Of a stretch of DNA of 64,000 bases, positions 1 to 10,034 are shown piece by piece (the first letter of the stretch is position 1; every line of letters starts with the position of its first letter). The translations under genes were made by a program, and so were the position numbers. The notes under the pieces are model-generated. The model was not told where the DNA came from, did not search any database, and was given only the letters and a program-made list of their open reading frames with translations. Source of the DNA: Acidovorax sp. (lineage in GTDB: Bacteria > Pseudomonadota > Gammaproteobacteria > Burkholderiales > Burkholderiaceae_C); contig NZ_JALEGG010000007.1 in assembly GCF_022763525.1 (NCBI RefSeq), forward strand, positions 1-64,000, read 5' to 3'.

Positions 1-1485
<1,485 letters not shown>

Positions 1486-1596
1486 GGGCCTTCCGTGCGT
1501 TTCCGGGGGGAAGGCCCATCATGGGGGAATTGTGGCTACTCGTAAACGTGCAAATGGCCCCGGAAGGAGCCATGGATCACGGTGGCGGGGCTGCCC

Positions 1597-2919
1597 TCAG
1601 GTGAGCAGCGCTTGGGCGAATTCGCGTGCGTTGAAGGTCTCCAGGTCTTCGAGCTTCTCGCCCACGCCGATGAAATACACCGGGATGGGGCGCTCCTGCG
1701 CGATGGCGGCCAGCACGCCGCCCTTGGCCGTGCCGTCGAGCTTGGTCACGATCAGGCCCGTGAGTTGCAGCGCGTCGTCAAAGGCGCGCACCTGGGCCAG
1801 TGCGTTCTGGCCGGTGTTGCCGTCGATGACCAGCAGCACCTCGTGCGGGGCCGTGGCATCGGCCTTGGTGACCACGCGGCGGATCTTCTTGAGCTCTTCC
1901 ATCAGATGCAGCTGGGTGGGCAGGCGGCCGGCGGTGTCCACCAGCACCACGTCCTTGCCACGCGCCTTGCCGGCCGTGACGGCGTCAAAGCTCACTGCGG
2001 CGGGGTCGCCACCTTCCTGGCTCACGATCTCGACCGTGTTGCGGTCAGCCCAGACACCGAGCTGCTCGCGCGCAGCGGCGCGGAAGGTATCGGCGGCGGC
2101 CAGCAGCACGGCCGCGCCTTCATCCGCGAGGTGCTTGGTGAGCTTGCCGATGGAGGTGGTCTTGCCCGCGCCGTTGACGCCCGCCACCATGATCACGGTG
2201 GGCGTGTATTCGCCAATGACCAGTGGCTTCTCCAGCGGGCGCAGCAGGTCGGCCAGTGCGTCGGCCAGCAGGCCCTTGACGGCGGCGGGGTCGGTGGCCT
2301 TGGTTTCCTTCACGCGGCGCTTGAGGTCGGCCAGCAGGTGGGTGGTGGCCTTCACGCCGGTGTCCGCCATCAGCAGGGCTTCTTCCAGCTCCTCATACAG
2401 CACGTCGTTGATCTGCGTGCCGGTGAACACCGTGGTGATGCTCGTGCCCGTCTTGCGCAGGCCGGACTTGAGGCGGTCGAGCCAGCCCTTGCGTTCGGCC
2501 GAGGGCGCGGCGGGCGCGCTGCCCGGTGCCAGGGTGGCTGAGGCAGCGGGCATTGGCGTGGAATGGCCTGCGGGCACGGCGGGGGCCGGAGCAGGCGTTG
2601 CGGGCGGGGGCAGCGGCGTGGGGGCTGGCTTGGACTCCGGCGCCGGGTGCGCCGCAGGTTCCGGCGGCTTGGTGCCGAACGGGTTGCGCAGCCATCCAAA
2701 GGCTGAGGACCCCGGGGCGGGAGCGGGTGCGGGGGCTGCGGCAGGGGCCTGAGGGGGTTCTACCGGGGTGGGCACAGGGAGGACTGCCGCGGGTCCGCCC
2801 GTCCCGGCCGGCGTCGATGGGGGCTCCGCTGCGGGCGGAGGGGGCGCAGCCGCAGGGGCGGCCGTGTCCGTGGTGGGGACGGACTCGGGAGAGGGCTTCT
2901 TCTTGAAAAAACTGAACAT
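1597..2919 (-). CDS. ftsY: Signal recognition particle receptor FtsY
   Basis: FtsY is the SRP receptor GTPase that docks ribosome-SRP complexes at the inner membrane for co-translational insertion. The start MFSFFKKKP at 2919 gives 440 residues; the longer ORF upstream has no support and would run through the divergent peptidase gene. Residues 10-145 are a long Pro/Ala-rich linker in place of a clearly acidic A domain. The NG GTPase domain follows: the P-loop GVNGAGKTT lies near residue 242, the DTAGRLPTQ switch follows, and TKLDGTAKGG is the specificity motif. It is divergently transcribed from the M16 peptidase gene with only 28 bp between the start codons. Confidence 0.97.
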   Translation of the reverse strand: MFSFFKKKPSPESVPTTDTAAPAAAPPPPAAEPPSTPAGTGGPAAVLPVPTPVEPPQAPAAAPAPAPAPGSSAFGWLRNPFGTKPPEPAAHPAPESKPAPTPLPPPATPAPAPAVPAGHSTPMPAASATLAPGSAPAAPSAERKGWLDRLKSGLRKTGTSITTVFTGTQINDVLYEELEEALLMADTGVKATTHLLADLKRRVKETKATDPAAVKGLLADALADLLRPLEKPLVIGEYTPTVIMVAGVNGAGKTTSIGKLTKHLADEGAAVLLAAADTFRAAAREQLGVWADRNTVEIVSQEGGDPAAVSFDAVTAGKARGKDVVLVDTAGRLPTQLHLMEELKKIRRVVTKADATAPHEVLLVIDGNTGQNALAQVRAFDDALQLTGLIVTKLDGTAKGGVLAAIAQERPIPVYFIGVGEKLEDLETFNAREFAQALLT

Positions 2920-2947
2920 TGGCGGGTTCTTAGAATCACCCCATTCT
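2920..2947. promoter_or_regulatory. 28-bp divergent intergenic region with facing TAGAAT hexamers
   Basis: The whole spacer between ftsY and the M16 peptidase gene is 28 bp. It contains AGAATGGGGTGATTCT read on the minus strand, an inverted repeat that places a TAGAAT hexamer on each strand (plus 2931-2936, minus 2948-2943). Both resemble sigma70 -10 elements. If they are used, transcription of the peptidase gene would begin about 5 nt before its ATG. No good -35 is visible for either, so this is a weak prediction. Confidence 0.35.
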
Positions 2948-4381
2948 ATGAAACGCGCTTTCACCCTTCTCGGCCTGGTGGCCAGCCTTTGCAGCGGGGC
3001 TGGCTTGGCGGCCACCCCGCCCCTTGTTCCTCCAACCGCCGCGCCATCGGTCACCAGTTCTGGTGCGCAGCAGTTCACGCTCAAGAACGGCATGCAACTC
3101 ATCGTGCAGCCCGACCGGCGCGCCCCCACGGCGGTGCACATGGTGTGGGTGCGAGTGGGCTCCATGGACGAGGTGGATGGCACCACGGGCGTGGCCCATG
3201 TGCTGGAGCACATGCTCTTCAAGGGCACCAAGACGCTGCCGCCTGGCGAGTTCTCGCGCCGCGTGGCGGCCCTGGGCGGACGCGAAAACGCGTTCACCAG
3301 CCGTGACTACACCGGCTACTACCAGCAGATCCCGTCCAACCGGCTGGAGGACGTGATGAAGCTCGAAGCCGACCGTTTTGCCCACAACCACTGGCCGGAC
3401 GAAGAGTTCAAGAAGGAACTGGAGGTGGTCAAGGAAGAGCGCCGCCTGCGCACCGAAGACCAGCCCCGTGCCATGCTGGCCGAGCAGCTGTTCGCGGCCA
3501 CGTTCACTGCGTCGCCCTACCGCCGCCCCATCGTGGGCTGGATGAGCGACCTGGAATCGATGACGCCGAACGATGCGCGGGCCTTCTACCGCCAGTGGTA
3601 CACCCCCACCAACGCGGCCGTGGTGGTGGCGGGCGACGTGGATGTGGAGCAGGTGCGCGCGCTGGCCGAAAAGTACTACGGCAGCATCCCCGCCCATGCC
3701 TTGCCCGAACGCAAGCCCCGCATCGAGCCCGCACAGCAGGGCCTGCGCCGCATCGCCGTCAAGGCCCCGGCCGAGCAGGCGTATGTGGCACTGGCCTTCC
3801 GCACGCCCAGCCTTGAACGCGTGGACCAACTGGCCGATACCGATCGCGACGCACTCGCGCTGATGGTGCTTTCGGCGGTGTTCAGTGGCTACGACGGCGC
3901 GCGCCTGGACCGGGCGCTGACCCAGGGCGAGAACCGCGTAGCCGACAGCGCCAGCAGCAGTGCGATGGTGACCGGCCGCGGGCCGAGCCTTTTCATGCTG
4001 ACTGGCGTGCCCGCCGCAGGCAAGACCGCCGAGCAGGTGGAAGCTGCCCTGCGCGCCGAGGTGGCCCGCGTGGCCCGCGAAGGCGTGAGCGAGGCCGAGC
4101 TCACGCGGGTGAAGACGCAGTGGATCGCCTCCACCGTGTACGAGCGCGACTCGGTGATGAGCCAGGCGCAGGAACTGGGCGGTAACTGGATCCAGGGCTT
4201 TCCGCTGGACGCCAACGAACGCCTGCTGGCGCTGCTGCGCACCGTGACGCCGGCGCAGGTGCAGGCCGTGGCTGCCAAGTATTTTGGCGACGACCAGCTC
4301 ACCGTGGCCACGTTGCTGCCCCAGCCTCTCGATGCGCCCCGCCAGCGCGCCCGCCCCGCAGCCGCAGCGGCCCGCCACTGA
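2948..4381 (+). CDS. M16 family zinc metallopeptidase (catalytic subunit)
   Basis: Exported zinc peptidase of the pitrilysin/insulinase family, 477 residues from the ATG at 2948, which begins a clean signal peptide (MKRAFTLLGLVASLCSGAG). The inverted zinc motif HVLEH is intact at H84/E87/H88, and a downstream glutamate in the ELEVVKEER stretch near residue 163 is the expected third ligand. The length fits the half-size bacterial M16B type, which works as a dimer with a partner lacking the zinc site. That partner is encoded 20 bp downstream. The substrate is unknown; by family, periplasmic turnover of small peptides is likely. The annotated ORF from 2768 adds unsupported upstream sequence. Confidence 0.92.
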   Translation: MKRAFTLLGLVASLCSGAGLAATPPLVPPTAAPSVTSSGAQQFTLKNGMQLIVQPDRRAPTAVHMVWVRVGSMDEVDGTTGVAHVLEHMLFKGTKTLPPGEFSRRVAALGGRENAFTSRDYTGYYQQIPSNRLEDVMKLEADRFAHNHWPDEEFKKELEVVKEERRLRTEDQPRAMLAEQLFAATFTASPYRRPIVGWMSDLESMTPNDARAFYRQWYTPTNAAVVVAGDVDVEQVRALAEKYYGSIPAHALPERKPRIEPAQQGLRRIAVKAPAEQAYVALAFRTPSLERVDQLADTDRDALALMVLSAVFSGYDGARLDRALTQGENRVADSASSSAMVTGRGPSLFMLTGVPAAGKTAEQVEAALRAEVARVAREGVSEAELTRVKTQWIASTVYERDSVMSQAQELGGNWIQGFPLDANERLLALLRTVTPAQVQAVAAKYFGDDQLTVATLLPQPLDAPRQRARPAAAAARH

Positions 4382-4401
4382 CCCGCATTGCACAGGTTGC
4401 C

Positions 4402-5748
4402 ATGATTACTATCAAAAACATAGCTGCTCGCGCTTTATTGATAAGCGCTGGGGCCATTTTTTACTCGAACGCTGCCTGGGCGCTGCTGCCCATCCAGCAC
4501 TGGACGGAGCCCAGCGGCGCCAAGGTCTACCTGGTGGAAAGCCCCGTCATCCCGATGGTGGACGTGCAGATTGACTTTGACGCGGGCACGCGCCGCGACC
4601 CCGCAGGTCAGTCCGGGCTGGCGACGGCGGTGGCGGCGATGGCGAGCAAGGGCGTGAAGGCGCTGGGCGCCGAGCCCGCGCTGGACGAGAACGGCCTGGG
4701 CGAAGCCTGGGCCGATCTGGGCGCCAGCTTCGAGGCCGGGGCCGACAACGATGCCCTCCACTACACGTTGCGCTCGCTGACCGACCCGCCGCTGCTGGAC
4801 AAGGCCGCCCGCCTGGCTGCGCGCCAGATCGGGGAGCCCAGCTTTCCGGCCGACGTCTGGCCGCGCGATCGTGCACGCTGGAGCGCCAGCCTCAAGGAAT
4901 CGCTGACCCGCCCCTCCACGGTGGCAGCCCACGCATTCGGCGCCGCCGTCTATGGCAGCCATCCCTACGGCACGCGCACCACCGAGGAAACGCTGGCACG
5001 CATCAATGTGGCCGACATGCAAGCCTTCCACACGCAGCACATCGCTGCCTGCCGCGCCAAGGTCAGCATCGTGGGCGCTGTCTCGCGTGCGCAGGCTCAG
5101 GCGCTGGTGGCCACGCTGCTGTCGCGCCTGCCCGCTACCACCGGCTGTGCGCCGCTGCCGCCCGTGGGCGAGATCAGCGCGCTGGCCGCGTCCGTGGAGC
5201 AGAACATTCCCTTCGCCTCGGCACAGGCCCACGTGCTCATCGGCCAGCCAGGTTTTCAGCGGCGCGACCCCGACTTCGTCGCGCTGCTGGTGGGCAACCA
5301 CATCCTGGGCGGCGGCGGCTTTGTCTCGCGCCTGACCAACGAGGTGCGTGAAAAACGCGGGCTCTCGTACAGCGTCTACAGCTACTTTGCGGCGGGCCTG
5401 CACGCTGGCGCCTTCACTGTGGGCCTGCAGACACGGCCCGACCAGGCGCGTGAGGCCGTGAAGGTCTCGCGCGACGTGATCGCGCGCTTCGTGGCGGAAG
5501 GCCCCACCGAGGCCGAGCTGCGCGCCGCCAAGGACAACCTCATCGGCGGCTTCGCGCTGCGCATCGACAGCAACAAGAAGCTCCTGGGCAACGTGGCCAA
5601 CATCGCCTGGAACGAGTTGCCACTCGATTACCTGGACCAGTGGACGAAGAAGGTTGAGGCCCTCACGGTGGCTGATGTGCGCGCCGCCATGGCCCGAAAG
5701 CTCCAGCCCGAGCGCATGGTGACGGTGGTGGTGGGGGGCAAGCCATGA
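4402..5748 (+). CDS. M16 family peptidase-like protein lacking the zinc motif (partner subunit)
   Basis: A 448-residue protein with the two-lobed M16 fold. Where the HxxEH motif should be, the sequence reads GLATAVAAMASKG, so it cannot bind zinc in the usual way. The C-terminal lobe keeps the substrate-binding R/Y region (VREKRGLSYSVYSYF). This is the arrangement of bacterial M16B heterodimers, in which one subunit supplies zinc and the other the R/Y pair. It lies 20 bp after the catalytic gene and its stop overlaps the rsmD start by 4 bp (ATGA), so the three genes are probably co-transcribed. Its first 18 codons fall inside a copy of the dispersed palindromic repeat, which therefore encodes the signal peptide core. 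Confidence 0.9.
   Translation: MITIKNIAARALLISAGAIFYSNAAWALLPIQHWTEPSGAKVYLVESPVIPMVDVQIDFDAGTRRDPAGQSGLATAVAAMASKGVKALGAEPALDENGLGEAWADLGASFEAGADNDALHYTLRSLTDPPLLDKAARLAARQIGEPSFPADVWPRDRARWSASLKESLTRPSTVAAHAFGAAVYGSHPYGTRTTEETLARINVADMQAFHTQHIAACRAKVSIVGAVSRAQAQALVATLLSRLPATTGCAPLPPVGEISALAASVEQNIPFASAQAHVLIGQPGFQRRDPDFVALLVGNHILGGGGFVSRLTNEVREKRGLSYSVYSYFAAGLHAGAFTVGLQTRPDQAREAVKVSRDVIARFVAEGPTEAELRAAKDNLIGGFALRIDSNKKLLGNVANIAWNELPLDYLDQWTKKVEALTVADVRAAMARKLQPERMVTVVVGGKP
4408..4455 (+). repeat. Dispersed palindromic repeat, copy 1 (inside the 5' end of a CDS)
   Basis: The sequence runs ACTATCAAAAACATAGCTGC, then TCGCGC, then an ATAAGCGCTGG block. It matches the other copies listed in this window in the order TATCAAA, TAGCTGC, GCGCTT, ATAAGCGCTGG, GGCC. 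It begins six bases after the ATG of the second M16 gene and is read through in frame. Confidence 0.8.
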
Positions 5749-6422
5749 GCCGCTCCACCCTGCGCGGCAGCGCCATCCAGGCCGAGATCCGCAAGGCCCA
5801 AGCTGCGGCGTCGGCACCGGCGCCGGATCCGAAGAAGGCCAAGCCCAAGCCCGCGGCCGCCGCGCCCAAGGGCACGGGCGAAATCCGCATCATCGGCGGG
5901 CAATGGAAGCGAACCCGGCTGCCCGTGGCCCAGCGCCCCGGCCTGCGCCCCACGCCTGACCGCGTGCGCGAAACCCTGTTCAACTGGCTGGGCCAGGACC
6001 TGGCGGGCTGGCGCTGCCTGGATGCGTTTGCGGGCACGGGCGCGCTGGGGCTGGAGGCCGCCTCGCGCGGCGCGGCTTCGGTGCTGCTGGTGGAGAACGA
6101 CGCTGCGCTGGTGGCGCAGCTCCATACACTGCAGCAGCGCCTGCAGGCCAGCGCCATTCGCGTGCAGCGGGGTGATGGCGTGGCGGCCCTGCAGCAGGCC
6201 GCGCCTGCCAGCCTGGACCTGGTGCTGCTGGACCCGCCTTTCGATGGGCCCTTCTTCGAACCCGCGCTGCAGGCGGCGGCCCGGGCCGTGGCGGCGGGGG
6301 GCTTTGTCTACCTCGAAGCGCCCCGCGCCTGGACCGAAGATGAACTGACCTCGACGGGCTTGGTGCCATACCGCCACCTCAAGGCCGGTGCGGTGCACGC
6401 ACACCTGTTCCAGCGCGGCTGA
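5745..6422 (+). CDS. rsmD: 16S rRNA (guanine966-N2)-methyltransferase RsmD
   Basis: RsmD methylates G966 of 16S rRNA using S-adenosylmethionine, in the assembled 30S subunit. The 225-residue product has the family start RIIGGQWKRTRLPV near residue 47, the AdoMet motif CLDAFAGTGALGLEA near residue 90, and the catalytic N-methyltransferase motif LLDPPF near 162. The first 45 residues, Ala/Lys/Pro-rich, extend beyond the usual N-terminus; no better internal start with a ribosome-binding site is obvious. The start overlaps the preceding stop (ATGA), which suggests coupled translation. In related genomes rsmD is often next to coaD; here about 6 kb of accessory genes separate them. Confidence 0.95.
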   Translation: MSRSTLRGSAIQAEIRKAQAAASAPAPDPKKAKPKPAAAAPKGTGEIRIIGGQWKRTRLPVAQRPGLRPTPDRVRETLFNWLGQDLAGWRCLDAFAGTGALGLEAASRGAASVLLVENDAALVAQLHTLQQRLQASAIRVQRGDGVAALQQAAPASLDLVLLDPPFDGPFFEPALQAAARAVAAGGFVYLEAPRAWTEDELTSTGLVPYRHLKAGAVHAHLFQRG

Positions 6423-6578
6423 TCCCTGCAAGCGCTCCGAGTCTCCGGCCTGCGCCCATGCCAAGCCGGTTGAAGTGCCGCGCACGGCGTCGGCCGGACC
6501 CGGCTCGATGGGACGAAGTGAGCCAAAGCCGCTCCCCAGCGTCGCCCGCCGCGCCCTGCCATTCGTTTTGACGGTTTT

Positions 6579-6628
6579 GGCCTCTCGCGCTTTTCCAGAA
6601 AGCGCTGGCAGCTACATATTTGATAGCT
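6579..6628 (-). repeat. Dispersed palindromic repeat, copy 2
   Basis: Read on the minus strand, it begins AGCTATCAAATATGTAGCTG, continues with CCAGCGCTTTCTGG and ends AGAGGCC. It lies in the 220-bp gap between the convergent ends of rsmD and the downstream minus-strand operon. Confidence 0.8.
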
Positions 6629-6643
6629 AATGCGTGGCCTGGC

Positions 6644-7042
6644 TTAGCCCTCGGGCACCACCCTCAGCCGCAGTGCGCCGCCCTCCAGCGTGTAGATGAA
6701 GGTGTAGCGGCCGGGCACGAGCGTGGCTTGTCCGCCGGGGAAAGATGCGTCGGTCACGTGCGTCAGCTGGCGCTGGCCGATCTGGATGCGTGTCTTGCGG
6801 TAGTGCGCCAGCACGGGCGGCAGCGCGTGCCAGCGGCTGGTGTCGCCCGGCAGCAGCGGCCCCAGGTCGGCATCGGTGCCCTGCTGCGGCAAACCCTGCC
6901 AGACGTGGGTGAAGGCTTCCTGGCTGTCGTTGCGGATGCGCAGCCATACATTGCCATCGCCGGGGGCCTGGGCCTGGGCTCGCAGGCCCGCCCCGGCGAG
7001 GGCGAGCCAGGGCAGCGCCCGTGCGAACTGGCGGCGCATCAT
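6644..7042 (-). CDS. Exported hypothetical protein, last gene of the accessory operon
   Basis: I do not recognise this 132-residue protein. The chosen start (MMRRQFARALPWLALAGAG) gives a signal peptide with cleavage expected after AQA near residue 25, leaving about 105 mature residues. These look beta-rich (VWLRIRNDSQEAF, then LVPGRYTFIYTLEGG near the end), consistent with a small Ig-like or beta-sandwich periplasmic domain. The ATG at 7042 overlaps the stop of the upstream LprI-like gene (ATGATG arrangement), so the two are translationally coupled. The longer ORF from 7291 lacks support. Confidence 0.65.
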   Translation of the reverse strand: MMRRQFARALPWLALAGAGLRAQAQAPGDGNVWLRIRNDSQEAFTHVWQGLPQQGTDADLGPLLPGDTSRWHALPPVLAHYRKTRIQIGQRQLTHVTDASFPGGQATLVPGRYTFIYTLEGGALRLRVVPEG

Positions 7043-7482
7043 GGCGAGTCCTTCAAGCTTTCCAGATCGGTGGTGAGCGCGCAGACGCGGGCGCGGCGGC
7101 GCTCCAGTGCAGCGCCCCCGATGTTCAGCGCGGCCGAGCTGCCCTGTTGTGCAAACACGGCGCTGTCCCATTGGCCCTGGGCCGCGTCGTAGGCGAGCCA
7201 GGCACGTTGTGCTGCGCGCAGGGTGTCGCGCCGCCCCGGGCCTGCGGCTTTCATCACCTGGGCGTAGATGCGGTTGAGTTCCTTGTCCCACGCGGTGTAG
7301 GCGGCGTTCTGGGCGTTAATCAGGTCCACCGTCACGCCGCCGCTGCGTTCGGCAGCGGTGGCCAGCGCCTTGTCGATGGGGTGGGCAGTGGGCTGGCCGC
7401 AGAAGTGCGGTTCGGCGGCGTGGGCGCCGGTGGCCAGGGCCAGCAGCAGGCCCAGGGCGGCGGGGGTGAAAGCGGGGGTCAT
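7039..7482 (-). CDS. LprI/DUF1311-family exported protein
   Basis: This 147-residue protein has a signal peptide ending at AHA near residue 23. It carries the DUF1311 signature: an aromatic-rich central helix (AYTAWDKELNRIYAQVM) followed by LRAAQRAWLAYDAAQ and spaced cysteines (C28, and the C-terminal ARVCAL). The family includes the mycobacterial lysozyme inhibitor LprI, although most members have no assigned role, so an activity against lysozyme is only a family-level suggestion. It sits in a minus-strand run of five genes, 13 bp after the previous one, with its stop overlapping the next start. Confidence 0.8.
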   Translation of the reverse strand: MTPAFTPAALGLLLALATGAHAAEPHFCGQPTAHPIDKALATAAERSGGVTVDLINAQNAAYTAWDKELNRIYAQVMKAAGPGRRDTLRAAQRAWLAYDAAQGQWDSAVFAQQGSSAALNIGGAALERRRARVCALTTDLESLKDSP

Positions 7483-7495
7483 GCGAAGAGCCTGT

Positions 7496-7876
7496 TCAAG
7501 CGGGTCTCAGAAGGTACTGCCTCAGCAGCGGAAGGTGGCGGCGCACATCGTCGGCTTGCACGGACAACTGGTAGCCTGTCCACGCCCCGTGGGCGTCGTT
7601 GGCGTGGCGGCTGCGCGCGATGCCAAGGCGCTGCAGGATCGCGTCCTTGTCTTCCCACAGGCCATCGGCCCGGCGCAGTTCCACAAAAACCTGGCCCCGG
7701 TCGCGCTCGATGCGCAGCTCCAGCGCCGGGGCGCCGTCTGCCGTGCTGGTGTAGCGCGCCACGCAGTTGTCAAAGGCGCGGGGCGTATCGATGAACTCGG
7801 CCAGGGTGAAGCCGGCTTCCTGCTCCAGAAAGGCGAAGCCGGCGCGCAGTGGGTGCGTGGCGGTGGCGTTGTTCAT
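7496..7876 (-). CDS. Hypothetical cytoplasmic protein
   Basis: The product is 126 residues long with no signal peptide or membrane segment. The sequence alternates charged and hydrophobic residues in a way that suggests a compact alpha/beta domain (ALELRIERDRGQVFVELRRADG in the middle). I do not recognise a family; it could be an immunity-type or structural accessory protein. It lies between a three-helix membrane protein gene (15 bp upstream) and the LprI-like gene (13 bp downstream), so it is almost certainly part of the same transcript. Coding is supported by the operon packing and the GC-rich third positions. Confidence 0.7.
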   Translation of the reverse strand: MNNATATHPLRAGFAFLEQEAGFTLAEFIDTPRAFDNCVARYTSTADGAPALELRIERDRGQVFVELRRADGLWEDKDAILQRLGIARSRHANDAHGAWTGYQLSVQADDVRRHLPLLRQYLLRPA

Positions 7877-7891
7877 GGGCGCGCGGTGGGG

Positions 7892-8212
7892 TCAACGGCT
7901 CACCGCCATCGCCAGCACCACCGTTACGGCAAAGGCCGAGACCACCCATGCCGCCACGGTGATGAGGGCTCCCAGCACCACGCACACGGCCACATGCCAC
8001 TCGCGCGCCAGGCCCCATGCGGTCAGCCGCCGCGCCAGCGCCAGGCTCGCGCCCCACAGCAGCACCAGGGCCACCGCCATGCCGGCCAAAAAGATGCCAC
8101 CGCGGTGGCCGTTCATGCCGTTGCTGCCCAGCAGCGCGCCAAACATCCAGGCGCCCGCCAGCAGCAGGTTGGCGCTGCCAGCGAGCAGCATGGTTCCGGC
8201 GTGTGGAGACAT
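7892..8212 (-). CDS. Small multi-spanning membrane protein
   Basis: A 106-residue protein with three predicted transmembrane helices: residues 6-28, residues 40-60 (IFLAGMAVALVLLWGASLAL) and residues 74-103. There is no recognised domain. It is the second gene of the minus-strand operon, 16 bp after the metalloprotease-TPM fusion. By position it may help anchor or regulate that exported enzyme, but nothing in the sequence proves it. Confidence 0.7.
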   Translation of the reverse strand: MSPHAGTMLLAGSANLLLAGAWMFGALLGSNGMNGHRGGIFLAGMAVALVLLWGASLALARRLTAWGLAREWHVAVCVVLGALITVAAWVVSAFAVTVVLAMAVSR

Positions 8213-8228
8213 GCGGGCGGCCTGGGGG

Positions 8229-9929
8229 TTATTCAGTGACGCTGTAGCTCAGCACGTCGAGCGACTGCGTGTCCTTGGGATTCCACGACAGGCCGGCCGC
8301 GCGCGCGATCACGGTGTAGGTCTTGCCCTGTTCCAGCTTGCCGCCGGGCTGCAAGGCGGCGGTGCGCGGGTCCACATACAGCATGGTGGTCAGGCCTTCG
8401 GCGCTGCGCAGCAGCACGGGCTGCTTGCCGTTTTTCACCTTCACGTCGTTGACCCAGGCGGCCTTGTTGCCGGTAGGTGGGTTGATGCTTTCGACCGTGC
8501 CCGACAGCCGCACGATCTTGCGCCACACCTTGCTGTTCTTGGGGTTGGTGACCTTGCCGTTCTCAGCCGCGTCGGCCTTCTGGATGTCGCCCAGCGACTG
8601 GTAGGCGATGGTCCAGTCGCCGTGGCGGGTATCGCGGCGGATGTGGTCGGCCGCCAGCATCAGGTTTTCCGTCCAGTTGCCGCAGGCATTCTTCTTCTTG
8701 CACAGTGGCCAGGCGGTGGTCATCCAGCGCTTGAGCTGCTCGGCCTTGTCATGGCTGCCCATCTCCAGCGCGACGCCAGCGCCCAGCACGGCGGCAGCCT
8801 GGTTCTGCTCGGGCGCCACCACCAGCACGGCCCCGTTGCCCACGTCCAGCTTGCCCACGCGCAGCTGGCGCATCATGGCGTGGGCGTAGTCTTCAGCGCT
8901 TTGGCCGTCCAGGTCTTTCACCAGCAGGGTGACGATCTCCACACCCGTGGCCTGCGCGTGTTCGTACATCTGCTTTTCAAACTGGGCGCGGATGGCCGGG
9001 TCCAGGATGCCGAACTCGTCGTAAATGAACTGCGTTCCCTTGGACGGAATGGCAGCCACGTCTACCTTGGGCAGGGTTTCGGCGGGTGCGGCCGAGGCGA
9101 GGGCGGGCGCCTTGGCGGGAGGCGCCATAGTGGGGGCCGCTGGCGACGGAGCAGGGGCCTTGGCCACTGGCGTGGCCGGGGCTGGCGCGGGCGTGGCGGC
9201 TGGCGCTGCCGCCACCGCCGTGGCCCGCACCGGCTGGCCGCCGCTGCACTGTGCGCCGCCGCCCTGCAGCTCGCAGGCTTCCTTCCAGCCCGCTTCGATG
9301 GCGGCCAGGCGCTTTCTGCGGCCGGGGTGGGTTTCGCCGTCCTTCTCGGGGATCAGCGTGGCGATGGCGCGCTGGGCGTCGGCCAGCGGCGCGCCCATCT
9401 TGTACAGCACGAAGCCGCTGAACTTGTCGGATTCCAGTTCAATGGGCGGCTGGCTGCCTCCGGGCACGATGGTGTGGCCCGAGAGGTGGTGCCCGATCTC
9501 GTGCGCCATGATGCTCACGGGCGCCCAGTTGTTCGATTTGGTGGCCTCGATCACCTGGCCCATGAAGGCGGGGTTGTAGGCAATCACGCGGCGCGGCACC
9601 TGGTCGGGGCCCTGCATGATCACGGCGGCCGCGTTGGGCACCTTGCCCTCCACCACCACAAAGTTGGCGGGCAGGCCGGTGTATTTCATGATCTCGGCCA
9701 CCACCTGCTTGCCGCTGCCCCCGCCCTTGGACAGGTCGGGCGGCGAAAACGCCAGCGGGCTGCCGTCGTACGAGCAAGCCTGCAGCGTGGCGGCCAGCTC
9801 AGCCACCAGCTGGGCCTTGCTGGGCTTGGCCACGGCAGCCGTCTTTTGGGCCATGGCCAAGCCGCCCACGGCCAAGCCCAGCATGGTGGCGCAGGCGAAG
9901 GCGACAGGGCGAACATTGCGGTGTTTCAT
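8229..9929 (-). CDS. Exported HExxH metalloprotease fused to a TPM domain
   Basis: A 566-residue protein with a signal peptide (cleavage after AMA near residue 27). The N-terminal half contains HEIGHHLSGH near residue 142, an M48-type zinc site with an ELESDKFSGF segment about 22 residues later that supplies the expected acidic ligand. A Pro/Ala-rich linker follows. Residues 300-410 match a TPM domain (KGTQFIYDEFGILDPAIRAQ, then GNGAVLVVAPEQ), a fold seen in exported proteins involved in photosystem II repair or phosphatase-like activity. The last 90 residues resemble a small beta-barrel. The combination is unusual. It is the first gene of a five-gene minus-strand operon and probably acts in the periplasm; the substrate is unknown. 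Confidence 0.82.
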   Translation of the reverse strand: MKHRNVRPVAFACATMLGLAVGGLAMAQKTAAVAKPSKAQLVAELAATLQACSYDGSPLAFSPPDLSKGGGSGKQVVAEIMKYTGLPANFVVVEGKVPNAAAVIMQGPDQVPRRVIAYNPAFMGQVIEATKSNNWAPVSIMAHEIGHHLSGHTIVPGGSQPPIELESDKFSGFVLYKMGAPLADAQRAIATLIPEKDGETHPGRRKRLAAIEAGWKEACELQGGGAQCSGGQPVRATAVAAAPAATPAPAPATPVAKAPAPSPAAPTMAPPAKAPALASAAPAETLPKVDVAAIPSKGTQFIYDEFGILDPAIRAQFEKQMYEHAQATGVEIVTLLVKDLDGQSAEDYAHAMMRQLRVGKLDVGNGAVLVVAPEQNQAAAVLGAGVALEMGSHDKAEQLKRWMTTAWPLCKKKNACGNWTENLMLAADHIRRDTRHGDWTIAYQSLGDIQKADAAENGKVTNPKNSKVWRKIVRLSGTVESINPPTGNKAAWVNDVKVKNGKQPVLLRSAEGLTTMLYVDPRTAALQPGGKLEQGKTYTVIARAAGLSWNPKDTQSLDVLSYSVTE

Positions 9930-10034
9930 GGGTGCAGGTTCCTCAGGTTGGATTGGTGAATTCAGCGGCTGCTGCGCCGTGCATCGCCCAGGGGCGTCGA
10001 TACGGGCACGCCCCAGGCGTCTCAGGGGGGCGTC

